In this document: one piece after another, positions 53,086 through 62,127 of the stretch
Position numbering within the stretch: the first letter of the stretch is position 1
How the letters are laid out: the number at the start of each line of letters is the position of its first letter
DNA from: VAZQ01 sp036406655
Lineage (GTDB): Bacteria; Pseudomonadota; Alphaproteobacteria; Rhizobiales; Xanthobacteraceae
Assembly (NCBI GenBank): GCA_036406655.1
Contig: DASXAP010000245.1
Coordinates: forward strand, 4,702-68,701
Length of the DNA stretch: 64,000 nt
Direction: 5' to 3'
Notes under the pieces: model-generated
Databases searched by the model: none
The model's input: the letters and a program-made list of their open reading frames with translations, nothing else
What the model was told of the DNA's origin: nothing
Position numbers and translations under genes: made by a program

Positions 53086-53833
53086 GGCCGACCCCGAGAT
53101 AGGCTTCGCGCACTGCCGGGTTGGCGGACACGCCGGCATAGTCGCCCTCGGCGAGCACCCGCCCGCGGGTGAGCACGGTGATACGGTCGGAAAGGTCGGC
53201 CACCACGCTGAGATTGTGCTCGACCATCAGCACGGTCCGCTCCGCCGCCACCGACCTGATCAGCCCGCTGATGCGGTCGATGTCCTCGTGCCCCATGCCC
53301 GCCATCGGCTCGTCGAGCAGCAGCATCTCCGGGTCGAGCGCGAGCGTCGTGGCGATCTCCAGCGCGCGCTTGCGTCCGTAGGGGAGCTCCACCGCGGTCC
53401 AATGGGCGAACGAGGAAAGCCCGACGTCGTCGATCAGCCGCATGGCGCGTTCGTTGAAGACGTCGAGAACGCTCTTGGACCGCCAGAAGTCGAACGAGGC
53501 GCCGCGCTTGCGCTGCAGCGCCACGCGCACGTTCTCCAGCACCGAGAGATGCGGGAAAACCGCGGAAATCTGAAACGACCGCACCAGTCCGAGCCGCGCC
53601 ACCTCCGCCGGAGGAAGCGAGGTGATGTCCCTTCCTTCGTAGAGGATGCGCCCCCGCGTGGGGCGCAGGAACTTGGTGAGGAGGTTGAAGCAGGTAGTCT
53701 TGCCGGCGCCGTTCGGTCCGATCAGCGCATGTATGGTGCCGCGCGTCACGCGGAGGCTGACCCCGTTCACCGCGGTGAACCCGGCAAATTCCTTGGTCAG
53801 GTCCTCGGTTGCGAGGATGCAGTCGTCGGCCAC
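53078..53833 (-). CDS. livG: ABC transporter ATP-binding protein (LivG-like)
   Basis: A 251-residue ATPase. Walker A GPNGAGKTT, the LivG-type signature ELPYGRKRALEIATTLAL and Walker B MLLLDEPMAGM are present, followed by VLMVEHNLSVVADLSDR. The GTG at 53833 starts exactly at ADDCILATEDLTKEF; upstream in-frame sequence is Arg/Pro-rich. First gene of the transporter cluster, divergent from the FeuP-like gene. Confidence 0.92.
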   Translation of the reverse strand: MADDCILATEDLTKEFAGFTAVNGVSLRVTRGTIHALIGPNGAGKTTCFNLLTKFLRPTRGRILYEGRDITSLPPAEVARLGLVRSFQISAVFPHLSVLENVRVALQRKRGASFDFWRSKSVLDVFNERAMRLIDDVGLSSFAHWTAVELPYGRKRALEIATTLALDPEMLLLDEPMAGMGHEDIDRISGLIRSVAAERTVLMVEHNLSVVADLSDRITVLTRGRVLAEGDYAGVSANPAVREAYLGVGHA

Positions 53834-54084
53834 GCCGGTCGATCCTGTTGGCTCGGGAATACCATTATCACGTCCCCGGGTCTCGAGCGGATCGAAAAAC
53901 CGTGCGCCGGGCCGGTTCCGCGGCCGTGAAATCGGTCTCCGCGCCGACATGCGGCGGCGGTTTCCGCCGCATTCCGCCCCCAATCTTCCCTCCCACTGCC
54001 GCGTGATGGCACAGTGCTGCCGGCGATATCGATGCGGCTGCGGTCCGGCCGGCACCGTGCGGCAATCCCCGGGAGGTGAGGGTT

Positions 54085-54756
54085 TTGCGTCTTCTCGTCG
54101 TCGAGGATGATCCCGATCTCAATCGGCAGCTTGCGACCGCGCTGACCGATGCCGGTTACGTGGTGGATCGCGCCTTCGACGGGGAGGAGGGCCGCTATCT
54201 CGGCGAATGCGAGCCCTATGACGCGGTCATCCTCGACATCGGCCTGCCGAAGATGGACGGCATCTCGGTGCTGGAGGCCTGGCGCCGCGCCGGGCGGGCG
54301 ATGCCGGTCCTCATTCTCACCGCGCGCGATCGCTGGAGCGACAAGGTTCAGGGCTTCGATGCCGGCGCCGACGACTACGTCGCCAAGCCGTTTCACCTCG
54401 AGGAGGTGCTGGCGCGCATTCGCGCCTTGCTGCGCCGCTCCGCCGGCCACGCCAAGAGCGAGCTCAATTGCGGGCCGGTGCGTCTCGACACCCGCACCGG
54501 GCGGGTGACCGTCGACGGCAATCCGGTCAAGCTCACCTCGCACGAATATCGGCTGCTCTCCTATCTGATGCACCACGCCGGGCGCGTGGTGTCGCGCAGC
54601 GAGCTGGTCGAGCATCTCTACGACCAGGACTTCGACCGCGACTCCAACACCATCGAGGTGTTCGTCGGCCGCATTCGCCGCAAGCTCGGCGTCGACGTCA
54701 TTCAGACCGTGCGCGGGCTCGGCTACATGCTCACGCCGCCCGGCAATGCGGCTTAA
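54085..54756 (+). CDS. feuP: OmpR-family response regulator, FeuP-like
   Basis: A 223-residue regulator. The receiver has acidic Asp8/Asp9, phospho-Asp51 (VILDIGLPKMDG) and Lys101 (YVAKPFH). The winged helix has VKLTSHEYRLLSYLMHHAGRVVSRSELVEHLY and NTIEVFVGRIRRKLGVDVIQTVRGLGYML. The sequence closely follows rhizobial FeuP, which controls cyclic glucan export and osmoadaptation. The TTG at 54085 has GGGAGGTGAG eight bases before it; a GTG at 54076 is the alternative. It overlaps the kinase gene by 11 bases. Confidence 0.88.
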   Translation: MRLLVVEDDPDLNRQLATALTDAGYVVDRAFDGEEGRYLGECEPYDAVILDIGLPKMDGISVLEAWRRAGRAMPVLILTARDRWSDKVQGFDAGADDYVAKPFHLEEVLARIRALLRRSAGHAKSELNCGPVRLDTRTGRVTVDGNPVKLTSHEYRLLSYLMHHAGRVVSRSELVEHLYDQDFDRDSNTIEVFVGRIRRKLGVDVIQTVRGLGYMLTPPGNAA

Positions 54757-56125
54757 TTCGCTCGCCCTTCGGCTGTTCGTCTCGGCCGCCACCTGGACGG
54801 TGCTGATTCTGGTGGTCACCGGCCTCGTGCTGTCGTCCATCTACCAGGCCGCGGTCGAGCGTGCGTTCGATCGCAGGCTGAACGTCTATTTGCGCACGCT
54901 GGTCGCTGATGTGGCCGCTCCGGAGGAAGGCGGCGGCAGGTTCCCGCAGTCGATCGGCGAGCCGCTGTTCGAGCTGCCGCTGTCCGGCTGGTACTGGCAG
55001 GTCACCCGGCTCGACGCGCCGACCCCGGACGTGCGGTCGTCGCGCTCGCTGTGGGACGCTTCGCTGCCGCATTTGGCCGATCTGGAGGTCTCCACGGCGC
55101 CCGGGGGCGCGCGTCAGGGCTACGGCGAAGGCCCCGAGCACCAGCGCCTGCGCATCGTCGAGCGGACGATCGATCTCGGCGAGGAAGGTCGTTATCTCGT
55201 CGCCATCGCCGGCGACGCGGCCGAGATCAGCGCCGAGACGGAGAGCTTCGACGGCGCCCTGGTGCTCACCTTCGGCGTGCTGGCGGTCGTGCTGCTGCTG
55301 ATCACGACCTTCCAGGTGAGCTTCGGGCTCGCGCCACTCAAGCGCATCTCCGAGGGCCTGGCCGCGATCCGCTCGGGAGTGGCGGAGCGGCTCGAAGGGG
55401 CTTTCCCGGTGGAGATTGCACCGCTTGCGCGCGAGACCAACGCGCTGATCGAAGCCAACCGCGAGATCGTCATGCGCGCGCGCACGCATGTCGGCAACCT
55501 CGCCCACGCACTCAAGACGCCGATCTCGGTGATGCTCAACGAAGCCGCTGCCCGCGGCGACGATGCCTTCGCCGCCAAGATGCGCGAGCAGACCGAGATC
55601 ATGCGCGATCAGGTCGCCCGCCACCTCGAGCGCGCGCGGCTGGCTGCCGCCCGCGTGGCGGCGATCGGCACCATCACCGACGTGCGACCGGTGGTGGCTG
55701 CTCTCGCGCGCACGATGGAGAAGATTCATCACCATCGCGGCATCGGCATTGCCGTCGATGCGCCGGAAGGTGCGCGCTTCCGCGGCGAGCAGCAGGATCT
55801 CGAGGAGATGGTCGGCAATCTCGTCGACAATGCCTGCAAATGGGCGCAGTCGCGGGTGGCGGTCGAGGTGTTCCCGGACAAGGCGGGCGGCGAAAGCGAC
55901 CGCCGGACGGTGCGAATCCTGGTCGACGACGACGGGCCCGGGCTTTCGCCGCAGCAGCGCGAGCAGGTGGCGCGCCGCGGTCGGCGGCTCGACGAGACCA
56001 AGCCCGGCTCCGGGCTCGGGCTGTCGATCGTGGTGGAGCTCGCCGCGCTTTACGGCGGAGCCCTCAGCCTCGGCACCGCCCCGATCGGAGGCCTGCGCGC
56101 GGAGCTCGTGCTGCCGGCCCCGTGA
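54746..56125 (+). CDS. feuQ: Sensor histidine kinase, FeuQ-like
   Basis: A 459-residue membrane kinase with helices at about 10-32 and 171-193 bounding a periplasmic sensor domain. A HAMP-like linker is followed by the H-box NLAHALKTPISVML (His254), the N-box MVGNLVDNACKWA (Asn358, Asn362), G1 DDDGPG and G2 GSGLGLSIV. The ALKTP H-box is typical of FeuQ/PhoQ-like kinases. Translationally coupled to the response regulator gene. Confidence 0.9.
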   Translation: MRLNSLALRLFVSAATWTVLILVVTGLVLSSIYQAAVERAFDRRLNVYLRTLVADVAAPEEGGGRFPQSIGEPLFELPLSGWYWQVTRLDAPTPDVRSSRSLWDASLPHLADLEVSTAPGGARQGYGEGPEHQRLRIVERTIDLGEEGRYLVAIAGDAAEISAETESFDGALVLTFGVLAVVLLLITTFQVSFGLAPLKRISEGLAAIRSGVAERLEGAFPVEIAPLARETNALIEANREIVMRARTHVGNLAHALKTPISVMLNEAAARGDDAFAAKMREQTEIMRDQVARHLERARLAAARVAAIGTITDVRPVVAALARTMEKIHHHRGIGIAVDAPEGARFRGEQQDLEEMVGNLVDNACKWAQSRVAVEVFPDKAGGESDRRTVRILVDDDGPGLSPQQREQVARRGRRLDETKPGSGLGLSIVVELAALYGGALSLGTAPIGGLRAELVLPAP

Positions 56126-56297
56126 GCCGTGACCGGGGCGGAGGAATGCGCGCGGTTTGCAACCGCAACAAATTGAGGTCGCACGAAGGGGCTACTTTTG
56201 CCCGATTTGGGCGACTAGCTGGCCGTGCCGGCACCGGCCCATGGTCGGGCTTGCCGGCCGCCTCGGTTGCCGGGCGCATCTGCGGAGGGGGCTTTCG

Positions 56298-56795
56298 ATG
56301 CGTGGTGCACGCCTTAGTGCACGCCTGGGCATGGCGGCGCTGGTTGCGTTGTCGATGACCGCATGCAGCGGCAACCCGGAGACGGGCACCGGCCCGCGGG
56401 AGAATACCGGAACCGTGGTTGGCGCCGTCGCCGGCGGGTTGATCGGCTCGCAGTTCGGCGGAGGAACCGGCGAGCGAATCGCCGCCGGCTTGGCCGGCGC
56501 GGCGATCGGAGGCCTGATCGGCAATCGCATCGGCAACGCCATGGACGACGACGACAAGCAACGCGCCTACGCGGCGCAGGTGCAGGCGCTGGAGAGCGGA
56601 CGCTCGGGCACGGCGGTATCGTGGCGCAATCCGGATTCGGGACGCTACGGCAGCGTCGTCCCCGGCCCGGCTTACCAGTCGAACGGGCTGCAGTGCCGCC
56701 AGTACACCCACACCATCTACATCGACGGGCGGCCGCAGATCGCCCGCGGCAGCGCGTGCCGCAATCCGGACGGTTCCTGGACGGCGGTGAGCTGA
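56298..56795 (+). CDS. Glycine-zipper 17-kDa-antigen-like lipoprotein
   Basis: A 165-residue lipoprotein. The lipobox is LSMTACSG (Cys after residues about 20). A glycine-zipper region (VVGAVAGGLIGSQFGGG then IAAGLAGAAIGGLIGNRIG) spans about 35-75, followed by a conserved domain with TAVSWRNPDSGRYGSVVPGPAY and QYTHTIYIDGRPQIARGSACRNPDGSW. RT0821/Lpp0805-type surface lipoproteins have this layout. Likely outer-membrane or periplasmic; function unknown. Start at 56298 follows GAGGGGG. Confidence 0.85.
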   Translation: MRGARLSARLGMAALVALSMTACSGNPETGTGPRENTGTVVGAVAGGLIGSQFGGGTGERIAAGLAGAAIGGLIGNRIGNAMDDDDKQRAYAAQVQALESGRSGTAVSWRNPDSGRYGSVVPGPAYQSNGLQCRQYTHTIYIDGRPQIARGSACRNPDGSWTAVS

Positions 56796-56810
56796 ACGCG
56801 CGTCGGCCGT

Positions 56811-56887
56811 CATGGCCGGCCTTGTGCCGGCCATCTCGATCCTGAATCGGGATCGTCGGGCCAAGCCGGGCCAAGCCCGGTGATGAC
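56811..56887 (+). repeat. Dispersed intergenic repeat, copy 2
   Basis: A longer copy of the element at 44283-44347. It keeps the GATCCTGAATCGGGATC palindrome, has an extra CCGGCCAT-like segment and a duplicated GGGCCAAGCC. It begins 15 bases after the lipoprotein gene in a 299-base gene-free gap before ccmI. Confidence 0.7.
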
Positions 56888-57094
56888 ACGGGTTATCCGT
56901 TTGCGCCGCTGCGGTATCCGACCCGTTTGCCCAGTTACGAGAAAGATACGCAGCGCCCGCTTCCCCATGTCGCGCCCAGGCCTTGCGTTCTTCGTTGCGG
57001 CGGGGCGGGAAGCCGTGATGTAACGGCGTGCGGCCGGGCGGACGGCAGGACCGGCTGCTCGTCCGAATCTGAATGAACCAGTGAATCTGCCGGC

Positions 57095-58207
57095 ATGACG
57101 CTTTGGCTTCCGCTTGCACTGATGACCGCCGCGGCGGTGTTCGCCGTGCTGTGGTCGCTTGCGGGACGCGCTGGTGACCTGCGCTTGGGAACCGATGTTG
57201 CCGTCTATCGCGATCAGCTCGATGAGATCGAGCGCGACCGCGCGTCGGGGCTGATCGCCGATCCGGAGGCCGTTGCGGCCCGCGTCGAGGTCTCCCGGCG
57301 GCTGATCGCCGCCGCCGACGAGCGCGCGTCCAGTACGGCCCTCGGCGCCACCACGGCGTGGCGGCGCCGGACGGTCGCGCTGGTGGCACTGATCGGGCTT
57401 CCGCTCGGCACGCTCGGCCTCTACCTGGCGCTGGGCTCGCCTTCATTGCCGGACCAGCCGCTGGCGCGGCGGCTTGCCGCAGCGCGCGGCAGCCAATCGG
57501 TCGACGGCCTCATTGTGCAGGTCGAATCGCATCTCGAGCACAATCCCGACGATGCCCGCGGCTGGGAGGTGATCGCGCCGATCTATGCGCGACTTGGCAG
57601 GTTCGAGGACGCGGTGAAGGCGCGGCGCAACGTGCTGCGCCTCGACGGGCAGACCGCCGAGCATGAAGCGGCGCTCGGCGAGGCGCTGGTGCTTGCCGCG
57701 AACGGCGTCGTCACCGCGGAAGCCAAATCCGCTTTCGAGAGCGCGATCGGGCTCGCCGCCGGAAATCCGCAGGCGCGCTATTTTCTCGGGCTCGCGGCCG
57801 AGCAGGACGGCAACCCCTCGCAGGCTGCCGCGGCCTGGCGCGCGCTGATCGCGGACGGCCCGCCCGATGCCCCCTGGATGGACTTCGTTCGCGGCGCGCT
57901 CTCTCGGGTCGAGAGAGGCGCTGCGCCCCCCGCTCCGACCGAGGAGCAGGTTGCCGCAGCCGCGGAACTCGCCCCCGACCAACGCATTGCCATGATCCGT
58001 GGCATGGTCGCACGCCTTTCCGAACGGCTCGGCCGGAACGGGGCCGATGTCGAGGGATGGCTGCGGCTGGTTCGCTCCTATGTGGTGCTCGGCGAACCCG
58101 AGAAGGCCAAGGCGGCGGCGAGCGAGGCGCGTCGTGCGCTCGCTTCCGACCCGGACAAGCTGCGACGGCTCGATGAGCTCGTGAAGGGGCTGGGCCTCGA
58201 AGGCTAG
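57095..58207 (+). CDS. ccmI: Cytochrome c biogenesis protein CcmI (CycH)
   Basis: A 370-residue protein with two N-terminal membrane helices (about 4-24 and 96-116). The intervening loop has VAVYRDQLDEIERDRASGLIADPEAVAARVEVSRRLI, the CcmI signature. The periplasmic C-terminal TPR-like part (about 130-370, e.g. NPDDARGWEVIAPIYARLGRFEDAVKARRNVL) binds apocytochrome c. First gene of a ccmI-ccmE-ccmF-ccmH operon (cycHJKL). Confidence 0.93.
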   Translation: MTLWLPLALMTAAAVFAVLWSLAGRAGDLRLGTDVAVYRDQLDEIERDRASGLIADPEAVAARVEVSRRLIAAADERASSTALGATTAWRRRTVALVALIGLPLGTLGLYLALGSPSLPDQPLARRLAAARGSQSVDGLIVQVESHLEHNPDDARGWEVIAPIYARLGRFEDAVKARRNVLRLDGQTAEHEAALGEALVLAANGVVTAEAKSAFESAIGLAAGNPQARYFLGLAAEQDGNPSQAAAAWRALIADGPPDAPWMDFVRGALSRVERGAAPPAPTEEQVAAAAELAPDQRIAMIRGMVARLSERLGRNGADVEGWLRLVRSYVVLGEPEKAKAAASEARRALASDPDKLRRLDELVKGLGLEG

Positions 58208-58217
58208 ACCGGATGCG

Positions 58218-58724
58218 ATGACGCGCAAGCAACGACGCCTCGCCTTGATCGGGTCGGCCTTGGCCGTGCTCGGTATCGCCGTCGCCCTCGTGCTCGGGGC
58301 GCTCAAGGATTCGATCGTGTTCTTCAGCTCGCCGACCGATGTCGTCGAGAAGCAGATCAAGCCCGGGGTGCGTATTCGCATCGGCGGCCTGGTGAAGGAG
58401 GGCAGCGTGTCGCGCAGCGAGGGGCTCGCGGTCCGCTTCGAGGTGACCGACGGCAGGACCACCGTGCCGGTTGCCTATCGGGGCCTGCTGCCCGACCTCT
58501 TTCGCGAAGGACAGGGGGTGGTGGCCGAAGGAGCGCTCGACCACGCCGGCATGTTCCGCGCCGACAGCGTGCTCGCCAAGCATGACGAGACCTACATGCC
58601 GAAGGAGGTCGCCGAGGCGCTCAAGCGGCAGGGCCACTGGAACCCGCAGGCTTCCGCTTCCTCGCCGGGGGGCGGCGGCAGGGCGGGGACCGCCGGCGCG
58701 GTGCCGGAGCGAGCGCCGCGATGA
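58218..58724 (+). CDS. ccmE: Cytochrome c maturation heme chaperone CcmE (CycJ)
   Basis: A 168-residue protein with one N-terminal anchor (LALIGSALAVLGIAVALVLG), an OB-fold domain and the covalent heme His122 with Tyr126 in LAKHDETYMPKEV. The Gly-rich C-terminal tail is flexible. Its stop overlaps the ccmF start by 4 bases (ATGA). Confidence 0.95.
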   Translation: MTRKQRRLALIGSALAVLGIAVALVLGALKDSIVFFSSPTDVVEKQIKPGVRIRIGGLVKEGSVSRSEGLAVRFEVTDGRTTVPVAYRGLLPDLFREGQGVVAEGALDHAGMFRADSVLAKHDETYMPKEVAEALKRQGHWNPQASASSPGGGGRAGTAGAVPERAPR

Positions 58725-60703
58725 TCGCCGAGCTCGGACATTACGCGCTCGTGCTCGCGCTCGGCATGGCGGTCATCCAGGCTACCGTGCCGATCTACGG
58801 CGCCCGCAGGAACGATCCGGTGCTGATGGCGGTCGGCGGGCCGACGGCGGTGGCGCAGCTCTGCTTCGTGGCAATCGCGTTTGCCGCGCTGATCGCCTGC
58901 TATCTTCGTTCGGATTTCTCGGTCGCCAACGTCTTCGAGAATTCCCATTCGGCGAAGCCGCTCATCTACAAGATCACCGGCGTGTGGGGCAACCACGAGG
59001 GCTCCATGCTGCTGTGGGTGCTCATCCTCAGCCTCTTCGGCGCGCTCGTTGCGCTGCTCGGCACGAACCTGCCGGCCCGGCTCCGGGCCAATGTCCTGGG
59101 CGTGCAGTCGCTCATCGCGGTCGCCTTCGACCTCTTCATCCTGGCCACCTCGAATCCGTTCCTGCGCATCGCCGCGCCGCCGTTCGAGGGGCGCGACCTC
59201 AACCCGGTCCTGCAGGATCCCGGCCTCGCCATCCACCCCCCGCTGCTCTATGTCGGCTATGTAGGCCTCTCGATCTCCTTCTCCTTCGCCGTCGCCGCCC
59301 TGATCGAGGGCCGCATCGACGCGGCGTGGGCGCGATGGGTGCGGCCATGGACGCTGCTGGCCTGGATGTTTCTCACCCTGGGCATCGCCATGGGCTCGTA
59401 CTGGGCCTATTACACGCTCGGCTGGGGCGGCTGGTGGTTCTGGGACCCGGTCGAGAACGCCTCCTTCATGCCCTGGCTGGCGGCGACCGCGCTGCTCCAT
59501 TCCGCGCTGGTCATGGAAAAGCGCAACGCGCTCAAGGTGTGGACCATCCTGCTCGCGATCATCGCGTTCTCGCTCTCCCTCATCGGCACCTTCCTGGTGC
59601 GGTCGGGCGTGCTCACCTCCGTGCATGCCTTCGCCAACGATCCGGCGCGCGGCGTGTTCATCCTCGTGATCCTGGTCCTGTTCATCGGCGGGGGGCTGGC
59701 GCTGTTCGCGGTGCGGGCGCCGCTGCTCAAGCAGGGCGGGCTGTTCGCGCCGGTCTCACGCGAGGGCGCGCTCGTCCTCAACAACCTGTTCCTCGTCAGT
59801 GCCTGCGCCACGGTGTTCGTCGGCACGCTTTATCCGCTCGCGCTCGAGGCGCTGACCGGAGACAAGATCTCGGTCGGCGCACCGTTCTTCAACGCCACCT
59901 TCGCGCCGCTGTTCGTGCCGCTCCTGATCGCGGTGCCGTTCGGTCCGCTGCTGGCGTGGAAGCGCGGCGATCTGCTCGGGGTCGCCCAGCGCCTGCTCGG
60001 CGCGGCCGGGATTGCCGCGATCGGAGTTGCCGTGATCTTCGCCATGGAGGGCGGCGGCCCCACGCTGGTCCCGTTCGCGGTCGGGCTCGCCCTCTTCGTC
60101 ATGGCCGGCGCGGTGACCGACATCGTCGAGCGCACGGGGCTCCTCAAGGTGCCGTTCGCGACCGCCTTGCGGCGGGCCAGAGGCCTGCCGCGCTCGGCCT
60201 GGGGGTCCACCTTCGCGCATCTGGGTCTCGGCATCACCCTGCTGGGCATCATCGGCGACACCCAATGGAGCATGGAGCGCATTGCCGAGCTGACCCCCGG
60301 CCAGTCGATCTCGATCCGCCGCTACACCCTTCGTTTCGACGGCACGACGATGCGGCCGGGCCCCAACTACCAGGAGCTCGCCGCCCATTTCACGGTGCGT
60401 CGGCAGGGCGAGGTGATCGGTGCGATGCAGCCGGCCAAGCGCAGCTTCCCCTCGCGCGGCACCGCCACCACCGAGACCGCGCTGATGACGCGGGGATTCG
60501 CCCAGATTTATCTGGCGCTCGGGGATCCCAATCCCGACGGCTCGCAGACCGTGCGGCTCTACTACAAGCCGCTGGTCGTGCTGATCTGGCTCGGCGCGGT
60601 GGTCATGGTCGTGGGCGGGGCGTTCTCGCTCTCGGACCGGCGGCTGCGCGTCGGTGCGCCCAGGCCGGCTCGCGCCCGTGCCACGCTGCAGCCGGCGGAA
60701 TAG
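58721..60703 (+). CDS. ccmF: Cytochrome c heme lyase subunit CcmF (CycK)
   Basis: A 660-residue multi-pass protein with about 14 helices. The WWD motif GWGGWWFWDPVENASFMPWL and the HNHEGSMLLWVL-type region (VWGNHEGSMLLWVLILS) are present; conserved His ligands lie near helices. A long periplasmic loop follows (about 540-625). It transfers heme to apocytochrome together with CcmH. Co-transcribed with ccmE and ccmH. Confidence 0.96.
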   Translation: MIAELGHYALVLALGMAVIQATVPIYGARRNDPVLMAVGGPTAVAQLCFVAIAFAALIACYLRSDFSVANVFENSHSAKPLIYKITGVWGNHEGSMLLWVLILSLFGALVALLGTNLPARLRANVLGVQSLIAVAFDLFILATSNPFLRIAAPPFEGRDLNPVLQDPGLAIHPPLLYVGYVGLSISFSFAVAALIEGRIDAAWARWVRPWTLLAWMFLTLGIAMGSYWAYYTLGWGGWWFWDPVENASFMPWLAATALLHSALVMEKRNALKVWTILLAIIAFSLSLIGTFLVRSGVLTSVHAFANDPARGVFILVILVLFIGGGLALFAVRAPLLKQGGLFAPVSREGALVLNNLFLVSACATVFVGTLYPLALEALTGDKISVGAPFFNATFAPLFVPLLIAVPFGPLLAWKRGDLLGVAQRLLGAAGIAAIGVAVIFAMEGGGPTLVPFAVGLALFVMAGAVTDIVERTGLLKVPFATALRRARGLPRSAWGSTFAHLGLGITLLGIIGDTQWSMERIAELTPGQSISIRRYTLRFDGTTMRPGPNYQELAAHFTVRRQGEVIGAMQPAKRSFPSRGTATTETALMTRGFAQIYLALGDPNPDGSQTVRLYYKPLVVLIWLGAVVMVVGGAFSLSDRRLRVGAPRPARARATLQPAE

Positions 60704-60707
60704 GCCG

Positions 60708-61193
60708 ATGCGCTGGCTCGTGCTCGCCATCGTGCTGCTGGCCGTCGCGGCCGGAAGCCGCGCGCTTGCGGTGCAGCCCGACGAGGTTCTCGACGATCCT
60801 GCGCTCGAGACGCGTGCCCGCGCGCTCTCGAGGGAATTGCGCTGCATGGTCTGCCAGAACCAGTCCATCGACGACTCGGAGGCGCCGCTCGCCCGCGATC
60901 TGCGCCTGCTGCTGCGCGAGCGTCTCGAGGCAGGCGACAGCGACCGGCAGGTGATCGATTTCCTGGTTGGCCGCTACGGCGAGTTCGTGCTGCTCAAGCC
61001 GCGCTTCTCGGCGCATACGGCACTGCTGTGGCTTGGTCCCGCCGCCATCCTCCTGGGCGGCGCTCTGGTGCTCGTGCTCCTGTCCCGCCGTTACCGCGGC
61101 GGGGGCTCGCGGCCCGGGGCGGCGCAGCCAGCCGAGCTCACGGCTGCCGAGCAGGCGCGGCTCTCGGAAATCCTCGAGCGCGAGCCGTCGTGA
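60708..61193 (+). CDS. ccmH: Cytochrome c maturation thiol protein CcmH (CycL)
   Basis: A 161-residue protein with a signal peptide (LVLAIVLLAVAAGSRALA). The LRCMVCQNQSIDDSEA motif contains the redox pair Cys46/Cys49, and a C-terminal membrane helix lies at about 105-127 after FVLLKPRFSAHTALLWLGP. It reduces apocytochrome c cysteines before heme attachment. It starts 4 bases after the ccmF stop. Confidence 0.94.
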   Translation: MRWLVLAIVLLAVAAGSRALAVQPDEVLDDPALETRARALSRELRCMVCQNQSIDDSEAPLARDLRLLLRERLEAGDSDRQVIDFLVGRYGEFVLLKPRFSAHTALLWLGPAAILLGGALVLVLLSRRYRGGGSRPGAAQPAELTAAEQARLSEILEREPS

Positions 61194-61265
61194 AGGGTTA
61201 TGGGCCGTCGGCACGAACTGCTGCTCCGGCCCGAGCTTGCGGATTTCCGGCGGGCCTTGATCTGA

Positions 61266-61625
61266 TCAATCTCTAGGAACAAGTCCGAAACGTATTCGCC
61301 CCGGCTGGACTACGACGAAGCGTTCGGCGAGCTTCTCGCCATGCTGCGCTACCACGTTCACCACCGTTGCTGGGAGGTGGGCACGAGCTTTTGATGGAAA
61401 ACGCAGCATGATTACTCCTGGTGCTGGTCGCGCCGCTGCATAGACGAGCTGCCCGAAATCTCGATCCTCGGTTATGAAGATCCGTTTCTCCCGCGCCGCC
61501 AGCTTGATGATGGCTTCGTCCTCCGCGCCCCGCGCGATTTCGATCACAGCTGTCACGTCGTGGCCGGCTTCGCGCAGTGCACGGATCACGCGAAAGTCGC
61601 AGTTCTCGTCGGCCAGAAAGCGCAT
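61266..61625 (-). CDS. DUF5615 PIN-like toxin-type protein
   Basis: A 119-residue protein of the DUF5615/Mut7-C-like PIN group. Acidic residues are in MRFLADENCDFRVI (Asp6, Glu7) and FITEDRDFGQLV (Glu/Asp pair). GHDVTAVIEIARGAEDEAIIKLA between them is typical. It is the second gene of a pair with a DUF433 protein, the usual arrangement of this toxin-antitoxin-like family. The two frames meet with no spacing. Confidence 0.88.
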   Translation of the reverse strand: MRFLADENCDFRVIRALREAGHDVTAVIEIARGAEDEAIIKLAAREKRIFITEDRDFGQLVYAAARPAPGVIMLRFPSKARAHLPATVVNVVAQHGEKLAERFVVVQPGRIRFGLVPRD

Positions 61626-61862
61626 TCACGCCTTCGGCTCAAAGGGCAGGATTTCCTCGTGGGCGACCGTGTCTGCGGCGTAGGTGATCGCCGATTGAAT
61701 GTCGTCGGGCGTGAGGTGAGGGTAGGCTTCCAGGAGCTCCTGGTGGGTCGCACCTTCGCCGAGTTTTCGCAGTATGAGTTCCACGGTGATGCGGGTGCCG
61801 CGAATCACTGGCTTCCCCAGCATCACTCTGGGATTTATCTCGATCCGAGATGGTTCTGACAC
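61626..61862 (-). CDS. DUF433 antitoxin-type protein
   Basis: A 78-residue winged-helix protein: RIEINPRVMLGKPVIRGTRITVELILRKLGEGATHQELLEAYPHLTPDDIQSAITYAADT is the complete DUF433 fold. The GTG at 61862 (SEPSRIEINP) is preceded by GGAGAGAGG, better than the in-frame start at 61889. Members act as the antitoxin and repressor for DUF5615 toxins. Confidence 0.88.
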   Translation of the reverse strand: MSEPSRIEINPRVMLGKPVIRGTRITVELILRKLGEGATHQELLEAYPHLTPDDIQSAITYAADTVAHEEILPFEPKA

Positions 61863-62127
61863 GGACCTCTCTCCTCTGCACAGCTGCACTTGATCCGGGC
61901 TACGAGGCCGGTCGCCTCGAGGGCAAACCGCTGAAGTGCGTTAACAGTTCATCGAAGTGCATAGGTCGCAACGAATGCGGGCCCGTCGGCAGAGTACCGG
62001 ATCGTCCGGCACCTGCAAGAAAATCATCCGCACGGTGCGCGTGACATGCAGACAGTGCCTGCATCGTCACCCCCGGACGCGACAATAGGGTCCCCGCGCC
62101 GCAGCAACCAGGTCCTGGTAATCGAAA

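Noticed and set aside
61890..62127. Possible small gene or attachment site between the DUF433 gene and the binding-protein pair
   Set aside because: No conserved frame, no direct repeats or tRNA remnant seen.
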